53,450 nucleotides of DNA from SAR92 clade bacterium (GCA_018607525.1 JABBBH010000063.1:1-53450), one strand, 5' to 3'. Counted from the first letter of the stretch, positions 1 through 11,970 are shown. Numbers and translations: made by a program. The notes: generated by a model not told the origin, from the sequence alone.

Positions 1-53
1 TATAATTGCTGATCTTAAAAAGCACCTTAAAAATAATTTTACTGAGATAAGCA

Positions 54-2921
54 ATGGAAAAAACATTCGCCCCCCAAGACATTGAAGACAAGTGGTATAA
101 AACTTGGGAAGCCAGTGGTTATTTTGCCCCTAGCGGCGAAGGTGAGCCCTACAGTATTGTTATTCCTCCGCCCAATGTAACGGGCAGTCTGCATATTGGT
201 CATGCCTTGCAACACAGCATTATGGATGCACTCACTCGCTACCAGCGCATGAAGGGTAAAAACACGCTGTGGCAAGTGGGTACTGATCACGCAGGTATTG
301 CCACGCAGATGGTGGTTGAGCGTAAATTAGCGGCTGAAAACCAACCCGGTAAAGATGCTCTGGGTCGCGAGAAGTTTATTGAAAAAATCTGGGAGTGGAA
401 AGAAGAGTCTGGCGGCACTATTACCCAGCAGATGCGTCGCTTAGGTAACTCGGTGGATTGGGAAACAGAACGTTTCACTATGGATGAGGGTTTCTATGGC
501 GCAGTTCAAGAAGTTTTTGTGCGCCTTTACAACGAAGGACTCATCTATCGTGGAAAACGGTTGGTTAATTGGGACCCTAAACTCAATACTGCTATTTCAG
601 ATCTAGAAGTAGAAAACCGCGACACTAAGGGCAAGATGTGGAATTTGCGCTACCCTCTCGCTGAGGGTGTTAAAACAGCTGATGGCAAAGATTATATTAT
701 TGTCGCCACCACGCGACCTGAAACTATGCTCGGTGATACCGGCGTAGCAGTAAACCCTGATGACCCACGCTATCAAAACTTAATCGGCAAGTTTGTAGAA
801 CTGCCATTAGTGGGTCGTTTAATTCCTATTGTGGCTGATGAACACGCCGATATGGCTAAGGGCACAGGCTGTGTAAAAATTACACCGGCTCATGACTTTA
901 ATGATTATGAAGTGGGCCAGCGTCACAGTCTGCCAATGATCAATATTTTAACTTTCGCAGCGGATATTCGTAAAACTGCCGAATGCTGCAACTCTGATGG
1001 CAGCCAAAATACGGATATGGATGATAGCTTGCCCGAAAAATATCAGGGCATGGAGCGCTTTGCGGCGCGCCGTGAAATTGTCGCTGATATGGAAGCCCTA
1101 GGCCTGTTAGAGTCGATTGAAGAAAATGATATGACCATTCCCTACGGTGACCGTGGCGGCGTGGTGATTGAGCCTATGCTGACCAACCAATGGTATGTGG
1201 ATGCTAAAAAATTAGCAGGCCCTGCCATTTCTGCGGTTGAAGATGGACAGATAAAATTTGTTCCCCAACAGTATGAGAACATGTATTTCTCTTGGATGCG
1301 CAACATTCAAGACTGGTGTATTTCTAGACAGCTATGGTGGGGACATCGTATTCCTGCTTGGTATGACGAAGCTGGCAATGCCTATGTTGGCAATAGTGAA
1401 GAAGCGGTTAGAGCAAAGCACAATTTAGGTGATGAAGCCCTTACCCAGGACCCTGACGTTCTGGACACCTGGTTTTCCTCTGCGCTATGGACCTTTGGCA
1501 CACAGGGCTGGCCTGAACAGACTGAACGTCTTAAAAACTTCCACCCTACCGATGTTCTAGTCACTGGTTTTGATATTATTTTCTTCTGGGTCGCTCGCAT
1601 GATTATGATGTCGATGCACCTGATTAAAAATGAAGATGGCACTCCTCAGGTACCCTTTCATACAGTTTATGTTACTGGGCTAATTCGTGATGAGCAGGGT
1701 CAGAAGATGTCCAAATCAAAGGGTAATGTGCTTGACCCCTTGGATATGATTGATGGTATCGATATTGAAGATCTTGTTGAGAAGCGCACCGGTAATATGA
1801 TGCAACCTCAGCAAGCTGAGAAAATTGCTAAGCGCACTCGCAAACAGTTTAAAGAGGGCATTGAACCTCATGGTACCGATGCTCTGCGCTTTACCCTCTG
1901 CGCCCTAGCCTCTACGGGTCGCGATATTAATTGGGATATGAAGCGCCTTGAGGGCTACCGCAATTTCTGCAATAAGATCTGGAATGCGGGACGTTATGTT
2001 TTGATGAATGGTGAGGAACATAGCTGTGGCCAAAATGGAGAAGCATACAAGCTTAGTCTGGCTGATCGCTGGATTATTTCTCGCTTGCAAATAGCTGAAA
2101 CTGCAGTTATCGACGCTATTGATAGCTATCGTTTTGATTTAGCCGCTCAGGCACTGTATGACTTTGTTTGGAACGAGTATTGCGACTGGTACCTTGAGCT
2201 TTCTAAGCCTGTGCTTTGGGATGAGAACGCAGACCCCGAGCTGCAATTGGGTACTCGCCGAACACTGGTAAGAGTGCTTGAAAGCATATTGCGCTTAAGC
2301 CACCCAATAATGCCATTCATCACCGAAGAAATTTGGCACAGTATCGCGCCATTGGCGGGCATTGAGCTAAATTCTCAGGGTGATAGCATTATGCTTCAAG
2401 CCTACCCTATTCCCGATCAGTCTCTGGTAGATCAAGCGGCACTTGATGATATCGAATGGGTTAAACAGGTTATTGTTGGAGTGCGCAATGTGCGTGGTGA
2501 AATGAACATCTCACCGGCTACCTCCCTATCTATCTTCTTTACCAGCGGCGGTGTCAATGACAAGCGTCGACTTGAAGAAAACCGTCAGTATCTGTGTAAA
2601 TTAGCCAAGCTTGAATCAATCACCTGGTTAGATAACCCAGAAGATGCCCCTTTAAGTGCAACTACACTGGCCGGCGACTTAGAAATTCTTGTGCCTATGG
2701 CAGGGTTAATTGATATCGATGCTGAGCTCAAACGACTGGGCAAAGAAATAGAAAAATTATCCGTTGATGCTAACAAGCTTTCAGGCAAGCTTGGCAATGA
2801 AAAATTTGTTGCTAATGCTCCCGCTGAGGTAGTGGCCAAAGAGCGCGATAAGCTAAGTGATATGCAGGGTTCGATAGAGCAATTAACAGCCAAACAGACT
2901 GCTATAGCCGAGATGGCTTAG
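54..2921 (+). CDS. valS: Valyl-tRNA synthetase
   Basis: 955 aa ORF; class I signature [15 protein letters not shown], editing-domain [22 protein letters not shown] motif, C-terminal coiled coil. Confidence 0.98.
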   Translation: MEKTFAPQDIEDKWYKTWEASGYFAPSGEGEPYSIVIPPPNVTGSLHIGHALQHSIMDALTRYQRMKGKNTLWQVGTDHAGIATQMVVERKLAAENQPGKDALGREKFIEKIWEWKEESGGTITQQMRRLGNSVDWETERFTMDEGFYGAVQEVFVRLYNEGLIYRGKRLVNWDPKLNTAISDLEVENRDTKGKMWNLRYPLAEGVKTADGKDYIIVATTRPETMLGDTGVAVNPDDPRYQNLIGKFVELPLVGRLIPIVADEHADMAKGTGCVKITPAHDFNDYEVGQRHSLPMINILTFAADIRKTAECCNSDGSQNTDMDDSLPEKYQGMERFAARREIVADMEALGLLESIEENDMTIPYGDRGGVVIEPMLTNQWYVDAKKLAGPAISAVEDGQIKFVPQQYENMYFSWMRNIQDWCISRQLWWGHRIPAWYDEAGNAYVGNSEEAVRAKHNLGDEALTQDPDVLDTWFSSALWTFGTQGWPEQTERLKNFHPTDVLVTGFDIIFFWVARMIMMSMHLIKNEDGTPQVPFHTVYVTGLIRDEQGQKMSKSKGNVLDPLDMIDGIDIEDLVEKRTGNMMQPQQAEKIAKRTRKQFKEGIEPHGTDALRFTLCALASTGRDINWDMKRLEGYRNFCNKIWNAGRYVLMNGEEHSCGQNGEAYKLSLADRWIISRLQIAETAVIDAIDSYRFDLAAQALYDFVWNEYCDWYLELSKPVLWDENADPELQLGTRRTLVRVLESILRLSHPIMPFITEEIWHSIAPLAGIELNSQGDSIMLQAYPIPDQSLVDQAALDDIEWVKQVIVGVRNVRGEMNISPATSLSIFFTSGGVNDKRRLEENRQYLCKLAKLESITWLDNPEDAPLSATTLAGDLEILVPMAGLIDIDAELKRLGKEIEKLSVDANKLSGKLGNEKFVANAPAEVVAKERDKLSDMQGSIEQLTAKQTAIAEMA

Positions 2922-2936
2922 TTGTTGGCTTAACCC

Positions 2937-4964
2937 ATGGCCCATAACTTAAATGCCCAGCAACAGGCAGCGTTAAAATACATTGATGGTCCCCTGCTGG
3001 TTCTAGCTGGAGCCGGCAGTGGTAAAACCAGTGTAATTACTGGAAAAATTGCCTATCTCGTCAAGCAATGCGGCATTCCCAGTCGCAACATCTATGCGGT
3101 AACCTTTACTAATAAAGCGGCGCGCGAGATGAAAGATCGCGTCAGCAAACTATTATCCAGTTCTGAGTCAAAAGGCCTCTCTGTTTCCACCTTTCATAAT
3201 CTGGGTCTGAATATTATTCGTTTCGAAATCAAAACTCTGGGTTTTAAGCCCGGTTTTTCGATTATGGATCAGGAAGACTGTCGCAACCTTCTCAAAGAGC
3301 TACTGGTTCGGCATACCGATCTCGATGAAAAACTCATCGATAATATCCAGCATACTATCTCTGACTGGAAAAACTCTCTGCTAGAACCTGGGCAGGCTGT
3401 GAGCGCTTCTAACAGTACCGGCGAACAAAGCATTGCCATGCTTTACGAGCGCTATCAACGCGCACTTCGTGCTTACAATGCGGTGGATTTTGATGACCTC
3501 ATTATGATCCCCGTTTGCCTATTTCGCGAACAGCCCGAAGTATTGGCCAAATGGCAACAACGCATACGCTATATGTTGGTAGACGAGTATCAGGATACCA
3601 ACCTCGCCCAATATGAACTGGTGCGTACCCTAGTCAAAGAAAAACAGGCACTCACCGTAGTAGGTGATGATGATCAGTCTATTTACGCTTGGCGTGGTGC
3701 TAGACCAGAAAACCTAATGCAACTGCAGGAAGACTTCCCTGCGCTTAAGGTCATTAAACTTGAGCAAAACTATCGCTCCACTGGACGCATTTTGGCCGCG
3801 GCAAACCAACTTATCGACAACAACCCTCACCTAATTCAAAAAGCCCTATGGAGTGAATTAGGCCCTGGGGATCCATTGCGATTTATTATTAGCGACAATG
3901 AAGAGCGCGAAGCCGAACGGGTAGTGAACGAAATTATTGATATGCGTCTGAAAAGACGCTGTAAATACAGCGATTTCGCTATTCTGTACCGCGGTAATTA
4001 TCAGTCGAGGCTTATGGAGTTAAAGCTCCAGACCCAGAATATCCCTTACGATATTACCGGCGGGCAATCCTTTTATGCCAAAACCGAAATTAAAGATGTG
4101 ATGGCTTATTTACGGCTAATCATTAATCCCGATGATGATAATGCCCTACTGCGAATTATTAACACGCCACGCCGCCAAATAGGGCCAACTACCCTAGAGC
4201 GACTGGGTGAGTATGCAAATCAGCGACAGGTTTCATTTTTAGATGCCATCGATGAGGTAGGTCTTAGTGCGACAGTTCCCAGTGCCAATTTACAGCGCCT
4301 ACAGCGTTTTAAACATTGGTTACAATCTGTGCAGCGTAATGTCTACAGTGACAAGCCTGTTCCTGCGATTCGTGAATTGCTTGAAGATATCGATTATCAA
4401 GACTGGTTGCGACAAAATGCCAGCAGTGATGCAGCGGCCAATAAACGCTGGGAGAATATTAACCTACTGATTAGTCAGATTGAGTATGCTCTTAAAGATA
4501 GCGAAAGCGACTCAGTTGAGGCGGACAAAAATCCTATAGAATCGGCAATTTCAAAAATAATATTGCGTGATATTTTGGATCGTGAGCAAGAAGAATCAGC
4601 GGACGATAAGGTGCAATTATTAACACTGCATGCCGCGAAGGGCCTTGAATTTTTACATGTCTTTCTTATCGGCATGGAAGAAGAAGTTTTGCCTCACCGC
4701 AATAGTATTGAAGGCGACCAAATCGAAGAAGAACGCCGGCTCGCCTACGTGGGCATTACCCGCGCCCAGCGCACCCTTACCATGACCAGTGCTGCCCAAA
4801 GAACCCAATTTGGTGAAACTAGTGCTACCACACCCAGTCGTTTCGTGGATGAATTACCGCAGGATGATCTAGTGAGGATGGGCGGTAATACTGAGGCCAG
4901 TGCCGAGCAAAACCAAGCCGCAGGGGAAGAATCTCTGGATGCGCTAAAGTCGTTATTTTCTTAA
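2937..4964 (+). CDS. rep: ATP-dependent DNA helicase Rep (UvrD/Rep superfamily 1)
   Basis: 675 aa; Walker A AGAGSGKT, VDEYQDTN, GDDDQSIYAWRGA, LLTLHAAKGLEF, AYVGITRAQ motifs. Confidence 0.95.
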   Translation: MAHNLNAQQQAALKYIDGPLLVLAGAGSGKTSVITGKIAYLVKQCGIPSRNIYAVTFTNKAAREMKDRVSKLLSSSESKGLSVSTFHNLGLNIIRFEIKTLGFKPGFSIMDQEDCRNLLKELLVRHTDLDEKLIDNIQHTISDWKNSLLEPGQAVSASNSTGEQSIAMLYERYQRALRAYNAVDFDDLIMIPVCLFREQPEVLAKWQQRIRYMLVDEYQDTNLAQYELVRTLVKEKQALTVVGDDDQSIYAWRGARPENLMQLQEDFPALKVIKLEQNYRSTGRILAAANQLIDNNPHLIQKALWSELGPGDPLRFIISDNEEREAERVVNEIIDMRLKRRCKYSDFAILYRGNYQSRLMELKLQTQNIPYDITGGQSFYAKTEIKDVMAYLRLIINPDDDNALLRIINTPRRQIGPTTLERLGEYANQRQVSFLDAIDEVGLSATVPSANLQRLQRFKHWLQSVQRNVYSDKPVPAIRELLEDIDYQDWLRQNASSDAAANKRWENINLLISQIEYALKDSESDSVEADKNPIESAISKIILRDILDREQEESADDKVQLLTLHAAKGLEFLHVFLIGMEEEVLPHRNSIEGDQIEEERRLAYVGITRAQRTLTMTSAAQRTQFGETSATTPSRFVDELPQDDLVRMGGNTEASAEQNQAAGEESLDALKSLFS

Positions 4965-5117
4965 CAATCAGCAACACAATTTCCTATAATCAAAAGGGTG
5001 CTGTTTTCTCGTTAGTTTTAAAAAATTGCGAGCTGTCCTTTTTTAAATATTTGTCTGCGAATAATTCATGAAGTTAACAGCGGCTTATGGATAGCCTGAT
5101 AATATATGGAGATTATT

Positions 5118-6674
5118 ATGCGATTTTTAGCTTTATTTGTTTTAGTTTTTTTACTGAGTGGCTGTAATGACGAAAGTGTAAAAAACTCAACTGACACGAG
5201 TAACACCAAAGAAACAACCGATGCAGTAGAAAAATCCCTATCTGACTGGGTGCAGGGTGAATATCTTCCCTCAAAAAATTTCGCTAATATCTGTAGTAAT
5301 CCTCGCCTAAATAATAAATATCAGGATCTTGCAGGTGATTATGTGGATGAAAAAAAATGGATCCGTTCATGGAGCCATGAAACCTATCTTTGGTACAACG
5401 AACTACCGGATATAGATCCAGCCAGTATCCAGGATCCAATCAAATACTTTGACCAAATGAAAACTAGCGCTATAACTAGCAGTGGATCAGCTAAAGATAG
5501 ATTCCACTTTGCAGTGAATACAGAAGAATCAGAATTACTATCTGAAACTGGAATATCCGTGGGCTATGGCGCCAACGCAAAACAAGATATGACCACTGGT
5601 AAACTTTATGTCACATACATTGAACCCAATTCACCTGCACAAAAAGCAAATATTAGTCGGGGTACTGAGATCCTTGCGGCAGACGGGATTTATATAGGCA
5701 GTGTTATTACTGATGAAGAATTAAATAATTTTAACTCGGCACTTTTGCCCGAAACTGCAAGGGAATCACATAGTTTTACCATAAGAAAACCTAACTCTAT
5801 TTTTACAGAGAACATAATATTAACTAGCTCAGCGACCACTGAAGTTCCGGTTTACCTTACTACGACGTTTGAAGCTAATGGTGAAAAAATTGGTTATCTT
5901 GTGCTCAACAGTTTTAATATAGAAACTGCAGAACTTCAGCTCATCAATGCAGTTAACCAAATAAAAAGTGCACAAATTTCTAATCTTATTCTTGATCTAA
6001 GGTATAACGGTGGTGGTTATCTAGGTATCTCAGCTGTTTTGGGCACAATGATCGCTGGCAACAAGGCATATGGAGAAATCTTTGAAAGCATGGTGTATAA
6101 CGACAAATACACACAATATGATCCAATTTATGGCCAATTAATTGAGCCATTTTTATTTCCAGAAACCACTCTTGGCTTCTCGACAACAAAAGGCACCCCG
6201 CTACCAAAATTAAATCTATCACGCGTATTTATCATCGCCACAGGCAATACTGCATCGGCCAGTGAAGCCCTTATAAATTCATTAAGAGGTATTGATGTAG
6301 AGGTTATTCTTATTGGCGAAACAACCACTGGCAAACCCTATGGGTTTTATGGCACAGATAACTGTGGAACCACCTACTATACCATTCAATTTAAAGGCAC
6401 TAACGCCAAGGGTTATGGCGACTATACTGATGGATTTATCCCATCTGCAATAGATAACGGCACAGACCTTGTGAAGGGTTGTTTAGTAGCAGATGATCTA
6501 TCCAGCCCATTGGGGAATACCAATGAAAAAATGCTTGGCACTGCTATCCACTATATAGCAAACGGTAGCTGTCCAACTGAAACCATGCCTTTAAGAACAA
6601 ACCACAGCTTATTATCCTCGGTTCGTGGCGAGGTAATTCGACGTCACCCAACAGAAGTCATAATGTTGAGATAA
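5118..6674 (+). CDS. S41-family peptidase, predicted lipoprotein with PDZ-like domain
   Basis: Lipobox LLSGC after hydrophobic leader; GNTASASEALINSL and GETTTGKPYG resemble the S41 Ser/Lys motifs; start moved from 5106 to 5118 because GGAG precedes this ATG. Confidence 0.8.
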   Translation: MRFLALFVLVFLLSGCNDESVKNSTDTSNTKETTDAVEKSLSDWVQGEYLPSKNFANICSNPRLNNKYQDLAGDYVDEKKWIRSWSHETYLWYNELPDIDPASIQDPIKYFDQMKTSAITSSGSAKDRFHFAVNTEESELLSETGISVGYGANAKQDMTTGKLYVTYIEPNSPAQKANISRGTEILAADGIYIGSVITDEELNNFNSALLPETARESHSFTIRKPNSIFTENIILTSSATTEVPVYLTTTFEANGEKIGYLVLNSFNIETAELQLINAVNQIKSAQISNLILDLRYNGGGYLGISAVLGTMIAGNKAYGEIFESMVYNDKYTQYDPIYGQLIEPFLFPETTLGFSTTKGTPLPKLNLSRVFIIATGNTASASEALINSLRGIDVEVILIGETTTGKPYGFYGTDNCGTTYYTIQFKGTNAKGYGDYTDGFIPSAIDNGTDLVKGCLVADDLSSPLGNTNEKMLGTAIHYIANGSCPTETMPLRTNHSLLSSVRGEVIRRHPTEVIMLR

Positions 6675-6704
6675 AAATGTTTGGATAATAAAAAAGAAAA
6701 AGTT

Positions 6705-6734
6705 GCTTCTAGTTTTCAATGAGGATCTAGAAGC
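6705..6734. repeat. Perfect 8-bp inverted repeat GCTTCTAG-N14-CTAGAAGC
   Basis: Read directly; lies between the convergent S41 peptidase and ihfB genes. Confidence 0.6.
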
Positions 6735-6773
6735 AGACAATAATTAGTAAATTGAACACACAAATTTCGAGGG

Positions 6774-7058
6774 TTAAAAACCCTGATTAACCCGATCGCG
6801 AAGATCTTTACCGGGTTTGAAATGTGGGACGTACTTACCACTGAGAGTCACTGAATCACCTGTCTTAGGATTGCGCCCAGTGCGTGGCGCACGATAGTGC
6901 AATGAAAAACTACCAAACCCACGAATCTCAATGCGCTGTTTACTTACCAGCGCATTCGCCATGCGTTCTAAAATCATACGAACTGCTTGCTCGACATCTC
7001 GAGGGGGCAGTTGATCTTGACTGATCGCTATTTTTTCAATTAATTCAGATTTGGTCAT
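6774..7058 (-). CDS. ihfB: Integration host factor subunit beta
   Basis: 94 aa HU/IHF fold; [29 protein letters not shown]; located downstream of rpsA. Confidence 0.95.
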   Translation of the reverse strand: MTKSELIEKIAISQDQLPPRDVEQAVRMILERMANALVSKQRIEIRGFGSFSLHYRAPRTGRNPKTGDSVTLSGKYVPHFKPGKDLRDRVNQGF

Positions 7059-7186
7059 CGATGCAGCTATCTATTACCTAGGTTTTCGTGAACGCGTTAA
7101 AAGATTTATAACGCAACATAACGATTTTATAAAAGTTTCACATGAATACAAGGTTTTATTTACTTTTGAGTGAATTTAAAGCAAAA

Positions 7187-7212
7187 AAAAGGGTGGCAAA
7201 GCCACCCTTTTT
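7187..7212 (-). terminator. Rho-independent terminator downstream of rpsA
   Basis: GGGTGGC-AAA-GCCACCC stem followed on the minus strand by an 8-nt T tract; A/T tracts on both sides. Confidence 0.85.
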
Positions 7213-7225
7213 CATCAAAACCAGA

Positions 7226-8899
7226 TTATTTATCCATCTGAGCCTTAATAAGATCACCAATTGTTGCTGGTGAAGAAGAATCAGTTTCAGATTTACGATG
7301 AGCTTTAACAGCCTCTTTCTCATCTGAAATATCCTTAGCTTTAATCGATAAGTTAATTGCTCGTGTTTTGCGATCAACATTAATAATCTTAGCTTCAATA
7401 CTGTCACCTACTTTTAGTTCGTTACGCGCATCTTCAACACGCTCACGAGACAGGTCAGAGGCTTTCAGTGTAGCTTCAATATCGTTACCTAGGTCAATAA
7501 TAGCACCTTTAGCATCAACTTCTTTAATGGTTCCAGTAACAATTGAACCCTTATCATTAGTGGTTACATAGTTATTAAATGGATCGTCAGAAAGCTGCTT
7601 AATACCCAAAGAAATACGCTCTCTTTCAGCATCAATACTCAATACAACTGACTCAACCTCTTCGCCCTTCTTAAAGTTGCGAACGGCTTCTTCGCCAGCT
7701 TCGTTCCAAGAAATATCAGAAAGGTGAACCAAACCATCAATTCCGCCTTCAAGACCAATAAAGATACCGAAGTCAGTGATAGATTTGATATTACCTGTAA
7801 CCTTGTCACCTTTAGCTTTAGTAGCCGCAAAGTCATCCCAAGGGTTAGTGAAGCACTGCTTGATACCTAGAGAGATACGACGACGTTCTTCGTCGATTTC
7901 TAGAACCATAACTTCAACTTCCTGACCTAAGTCAACGATCTTAGATGGGTGAACATTTTTGTTAGTCCAATCCATTTCTGAAACGTGAACAAGACCTTCA
8001 ACGCCATCTTCAAGCTCAGCAAAACAACCATAGTCTGTTAGGTTAGTTACCTTAGCCTTAGCACGAGCGCCTTCAGGGTAACGACCTTTGATATCGCCCC
8101 AAGGATCTTCGCCCATTTGCTTCATACCAAGAGATACACGGTTACGCTCGCGATCAAACTTAAGTACTTTAACGTCAATTTCGTCACCAACGTTGATCAT
8201 TTCTGATGGATGCTTAATACGCTTCCAAGACATATCAGTAATATGTAGTAGACCGTCAACACCACCCAAATCAACAAAGGCACCGTAATCGGTAAGATTC
8301 TTAATGATACCTTTCAATGAAACGCCTTCTTCAATGTTGGCAAGCAACTCTTCACGCTCTGCAGAGTTTGCACTCTCCATAACAGCACGACGGCTCACAA
8401 CAACGTTGTTGCGCTTAACATCTAACTTGATAACTTTAAATTCTAATTCTATGTTTTCTAAATGCGTGATCTCACGAAGAGGTCTTACATCTACAAGTGA
8501 ACCTGGTAGGAATGCGCGTAAGCCACGTACATCTACAGTGAATCCACCTTTGACCTTACCGCTGATTACACCGGTAACGATCTCATCTTTAGTATGTGCC
8601 GCTTCGAGTTCAATCCAAGATTCTGCACGACGCGCTTTTTCACGAGAAAGTCGAGTAGCACCAAATCCGTCTTCAACCGCTTCAAGAGATACCTGTACCT
8701 CATCACCGATATTGACTTCTAGCTCGCCTTTATCATTAAAAAATTGTTCTGCAGGGATAACACCTTCAGATTTCAAACCAGCATGAACTGTGACCCAATC
8801 TTTATCAACATCGATAATAACGCCAGTAATAATGGCACCTGGGTTCATTTCTACAGTTTGTAAACTTTGCTCAAATAATTCTTGAAAACTTTCGCTCAT
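7226..8899 (-). CDS. rpsA: 30S ribosomal protein S1
   Basis: Multiple S1 repeats; start assigned to [13 protein letters not shown] (8899) rather than the ORF-track start at 8965. Confidence 0.97.
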   Translation of the reverse strand: MSESFQELFEQSLQTVEMNPGAIITGVIIDVDKDWVTVHAGLKSEGVIPAEQFFNDKGELEVNIGDEVQVSLEAVEDGFGATRLSREKARRAESWIELEAAHTKDEIVTGVISGKVKGGFTVDVRGLRAFLPGSLVDVRPLREITHLENIELEFKVIKLDVKRNNVVVSRRAVMESANSAEREELLANIEEGVSLKGIIKNLTDYGAFVDLGGVDGLLHITDMSWKRIKHPSEMINVGDEIDVKVLKFDRERNRVSLGMKQMGEDPWGDIKGRYPEGARAKAKVTNLTDYGCFAELEDGVEGLVHVSEMDWTNKNVHPSKIVDLGQEVEVMVLEIDEERRRISLGIKQCFTNPWDDFAATKAKGDKVTGNIKSITDFGIFIGLEGGIDGLVHLSDISWNEAGEEAVRNFKKGEEVESVVLSIDAERERISLGIKQLSDDPFNNYVTTNDKGSIVTGTIKEVDAKGAIIDLGNDIEATLKASDLSRERVEDARNELKVGDSIEAKIINVDRKTRAINLSIKAKDISDEKEAVKAHRKSETDSSSPATIGDLIKAQMDK

Positions 8900-8961
8900 G
8901 GATAATGTCCTGAGTATTGACAGAGACTCGACAGTGGTAGAACTGCGTCGATCTCTTTGTT

Positions 8962-8982
8962 CCACGTGGCCAGTATACGTGG
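8962..8982 (-). promoter_or_regulatory. Hairpin in rpsA 5' leader (CCACGT-N9-ACGTGG)
   Basis: Perfect 6-bp inverted repeat about 65-85 nt upstream of the rpsA start codon. Confidence 0.4.
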
Positions 8983-9049
8983 GTCAGTTAAAATAAGGTG
9001 ATTAACAGCAATAGCTGGCGACTGCTAATACACCCATAATTTGAGATAC

Positions 9050-9730
9050 CTATAAAAGTCCGCGCAAGATAGCTAAATTTTGCACGCTATCAACCGCTTC
9101 TTGAATAGTTAGATCAGAAGAATCCACCTCAACTGCATCCGTGGCAGCAGCTAACGGCGATGTTTCTCTGTTCATATCTCTTTCGTCTCGAGAACGAACC
9201 TGCTCTTCGAGGGCGCGCAATTTAACATTTTCACCCTTTTCTAGCAACTGTTTATAACGCCGACTTGCGCGCTCTTCAATACTCGCGGTTAAAAATATCT
9301 TAAGTTGTGCCTCTGGAAAGACTTTTGTACCCATATCTCTGCCATCGGCAACCAACCCAGGCAATCGTGCAAACTGGTGCTGACGCTCTAATAAAGCGGA
9401 TCGAACCCTAGGGTTTTCAGCAACTCTAGAGGCTAGCGCACCTGTTTCTTCAGTGCGCAATTCATCAGTTACGTCCTCACCCTCAAGCAATACAATATTA
9501 TGGCCATCAGCTTTTGCCTGAAAACTCACATCCATATTTTTTGCCAACTGGGTAAAATCCGCATTGATGCTAATCTCGATGCCATGACGAACAGCAACCA
9601 GACCTAATAGGCGATAAAGCGCCCCACTATCTAGATAATGAAAGCCCAGTTGCTCAGCAAGAATACGGCTTATTGTTCCCTTGCCAGACCCACTTGGCCC
9701 ATCAATTGTGATAATTTTTACGTTATTCAT
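9050..9730 (-). CDS. cmk: Cytidylate kinase
   Basis: ITIDGPSGSGKGTISRILAEQLGFHYLDSGALYR; DGRDMGTKVFP. Confidence 0.96.
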   Translation of the reverse strand: MNNVKIITIDGPSGSGKGTISRILAEQLGFHYLDSGALYRLLGLVAVRHGIEISINADFTQLAKNMDVSFQAKADGHNIVLLEGEDVTDELRTEETGALASRVAENPRVRSALLERQHQFARLPGLVADGRDMGTKVFPEAQLKIFLTASIEERASRRYKQLLEKGENVKLRALEEQVRSRDERDMNRETSPLAAATDAVEVDSSDLTIQEAVDSVQNLAILRGLL

Positions 9731-11970
9731 GCTAATTTAATATTGATTCCGACCTGTCTTGCCAAGGAGATAAAATTAGGAAAAGAGGTAGCAACATTAT
9801 TAGTTTCTTTGATAGTGATTGGCCCATTAGCGCGCAGTGCAGCAATACTAAATGCCATAGCAATACGATGATCATCAAAGCTCTCTACTTCTCCGCTACC
9901 AATCTCGCCACCCTCAATATGGATACCATCATCCGTAGCAACTGCATCTACACCCAGTGTTACAAGGCCATCAGCCATACTTTGAATGCGATCACTTTCT
10001 TTGACTCTTAACTCTTCAGCACCGGTTAGGATGGTTTTACCTTCAGCACAGGCGGCAGCAACAAATAATACAGGGAATTCATCAATAGCCAGCGGCACCT
10101 GATCTTCTGGGATAGCAATACCCTTCAGTGGCGCATAACGCACGCGAATATCAGCCACCGGCTCGTCACCAACCTGAGCAGGGTTAAATAGCTCAATATT
10201 AGCGCCCATTTGACGAAGAATATTGATAACACCAATTCGCGTAGGATTTACTCCCACATGACGCAATGTAATATCTGACCCGGGAACAATCGCTGCAGCT
10301 ACCATGAAGAAAGCCGCAGAAGAAATATCTGCTGGTACATTAATTCTCGTTGAGGTTAATCGACCGCCACCATTTAAACTGGCAATATCATCATTGGAAT
10401 CAACCTGATAACCAAAACCGCGCAACATGCGCTCGGTATGATCTCTTGTAGGCGCTGGCTCAACTGTGGTCGTCTCACCCTCTGCATAGAGTCCAGCTAG
10501 CAACACACAGGACTTCACCTGTGCACTGGCCATTGGCATACGATAATTAATACCCTTGAGCTTTTGACCACCCTTGATACGCATAGGAGGCGTACCATCT
10601 TTCTCAGTCTCAATTACTGCGCCCATTTTGCGTAAAGGCGTTGCCACACGACCCATAGGTCTTCCAGATAAAGAGGTATCACCCTGTAACTCAACATCAA
10701 AAGCCTGACCGGCCAATAGGCCACTTAAAAGACGAATAGAGGTACCAGAATTACCCAGATACAGGGGTTTTTTAGGTGCCTTTAAGCCATAAAGGCCTAC
10801 ACCACGAATCACCACACGACCCTCATTAGGGCCTTCTATTTCAACACCCATATCACGGAATGCCTGAAGCGTAGCTAGACTATCTTCACCCTCAAGAAAA
10901 CCGGTGACCTCAGTCATGCCATCGGCCAGCGAGCCGAGCATAATTGACCGATGAGACATAGACTTATCGCCGGGTACGCGAAGATCACCACGCGCATTTC
11001 CACCGGGTGAAACAATATAGTTAATTACTTTTTCATTCATAGGGCTTTGTAATCCAGTATCTAATTTATTACTTTCAAGCATGCTACCAAAGTGGTTTCT
11101 GGCATCCCTTGCTCGTTTAAACATTGCAGTAAGCTTATCTTCTTCAGTGTTTTCAATAAGTGAACGAAGACTCACTAGGTTATCCATGACTTTATCCATC
11201 ACCTCGATAACCGCTTTTTTATTTGCTACAGCAATATCGCGCCACATAATAGGGTCGCTGGCTGCAATTCGAGTAAAGTCTCTAAATCCGCCGGCGGCGT
11301 AACGGAAAATATCAGTTTTTTCATTCATACTCGCCAGGGTATCAACCAAAGAATAGGCGAGAAAATGTGGCAAATGACTGGTTGCGGCAAGAATATGGTC
11401 ATGCTCTTGAACAGTCATCGTGGACACCATAGCACCCACATTCTGCCATAGGGCTGAGGTGCGCTTTAGATGATCTTCTGAGGTAGACTCAACCGGCGTT
11501 AAAATCACCCGATGATCAATAAACAACTCAGCATTAGCTGCAGTCACACCACTTTTCTCAGAGCCCGCAATGGGATGGCCTGGGACAAGCTGTGATGGCA
11601 CTTCTCCAAACAGCTCCTGTGCTGCGATCACGACAGATTCTTTAACGCTAGCCACATCGGTAATAGTGACTTCTGGGGAAAGTAGTTCTACACATTGCTT
11701 TAAAACTTCGGGAACACTCAGTGTTGGCACACCAATAACGACTATATCACCAGCAGTTAACTCACTGGCCACCTCCACTAAATCGCCAGCACAACGATCC
11801 ACTATGCCATTATTAAGGGCAATTTCTAAGGTAGACTTACGTCTTGAAATACCAATAACTTCTTTAGCAATATTTCTTTCGCGCACAGCAGCTGCCAAGC
11901 TGGAACCTATAAGCCCCATGCCAATGATCACTAATCGATTAACTACTTTTTCAGTTTTTTTCTTGGCCAT
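9727..11970 (-). CDS. aroA: Bifunctional prephenate dehydrogenase / 3-phosphoshikimate 1-carboxyvinyltransferase (TyrA-AroA fusion)
   Basis: 747 aa; N-terminal dinucleotide fold GMGLIGSSLA plus TyrA motifs; C-terminal EPSPS motifs PGDKSMSHRSIMLGSLA and LYLGNSGTSIRLLSGLLA. Confidence 0.95.
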   Translation of the reverse strand: MAKKKTEKVVNRLVIIGMGLIGSSLAAAVRERNIAKEVIGISRRKSTLEIALNNGIVDRCAGDLVEVASELTAGDIVVIGVPTLSVPEVLKQCVELLSPEVTITDVASVKESVVIAAQELFGEVPSQLVPGHPIAGSEKSGVTAANAELFIDHRVILTPVESTSEDHLKRTSALWQNVGAMVSTMTVQEHDHILAATSHLPHFLAYSLVDTLASMNEKTDIFRYAAGGFRDFTRIAASDPIMWRDIAVANKKAVIEVMDKVMDNLVSLRSLIENTEEDKLTAMFKRARDARNHFGSMLESNKLDTGLQSPMNEKVINYIVSPGGNARGDLRVPGDKSMSHRSIMLGSLADGMTEVTGFLEGEDSLATLQAFRDMGVEIEGPNEGRVVIRGVGLYGLKAPKKPLYLGNSGTSIRLLSGLLAGQAFDVELQGDTSLSGRPMGRVATPLRKMGAVIETEKDGTPPMRIKGGQKLKGINYRMPMASAQVKSCVLLAGLYAEGETTTVEPAPTRDHTERMLRGFGYQVDSNDDIASLNGGGRLTSTRINVPADISSAAFFMVAAAIVPGSDITLRHVGVNPTRIGVINILRQMGANIELFNPAQVGDEPVADIRVRYAPLKGIAIPEDQVPLAIDEFPVLFVAAACAEGKTILTGAEELRVKESDRIQSMADGLVTLGVDAVATDDGIHIEGGEIGSGEVESFDDHRIAMAFSIAALRANGPITIKETNNVATSFPNFISLARQVGINIKLA

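Noticed and set aside
2585-2893. 102 aa minus-strand ORF inside valS
   Set aside because: Antisense to the valS C-terminal coiled coil; Ser-rich shadow translation.
6770-6784. AGGGTT-AAA-AACCCT at the ihfB stop as a terminator
   Set aside because: Short stem without a following U-tract on the minus strand; not enough to call.
8304-8786. 160 aa ORF on the plus strand antisense to rpsA
   Set aside because: Ser/Thr-rich translation typical of a frame mirrored from a conserved coding gene; rpsA on the opposite strand is certain.
8900-8965. N-terminal extension of rpsA in the ORF track ([22 protein letters not shown])
   Set aside because: S1 proteins begin at MSESF-like sequence; the extension overlaps the leader hairpin and has no homology I recognise.
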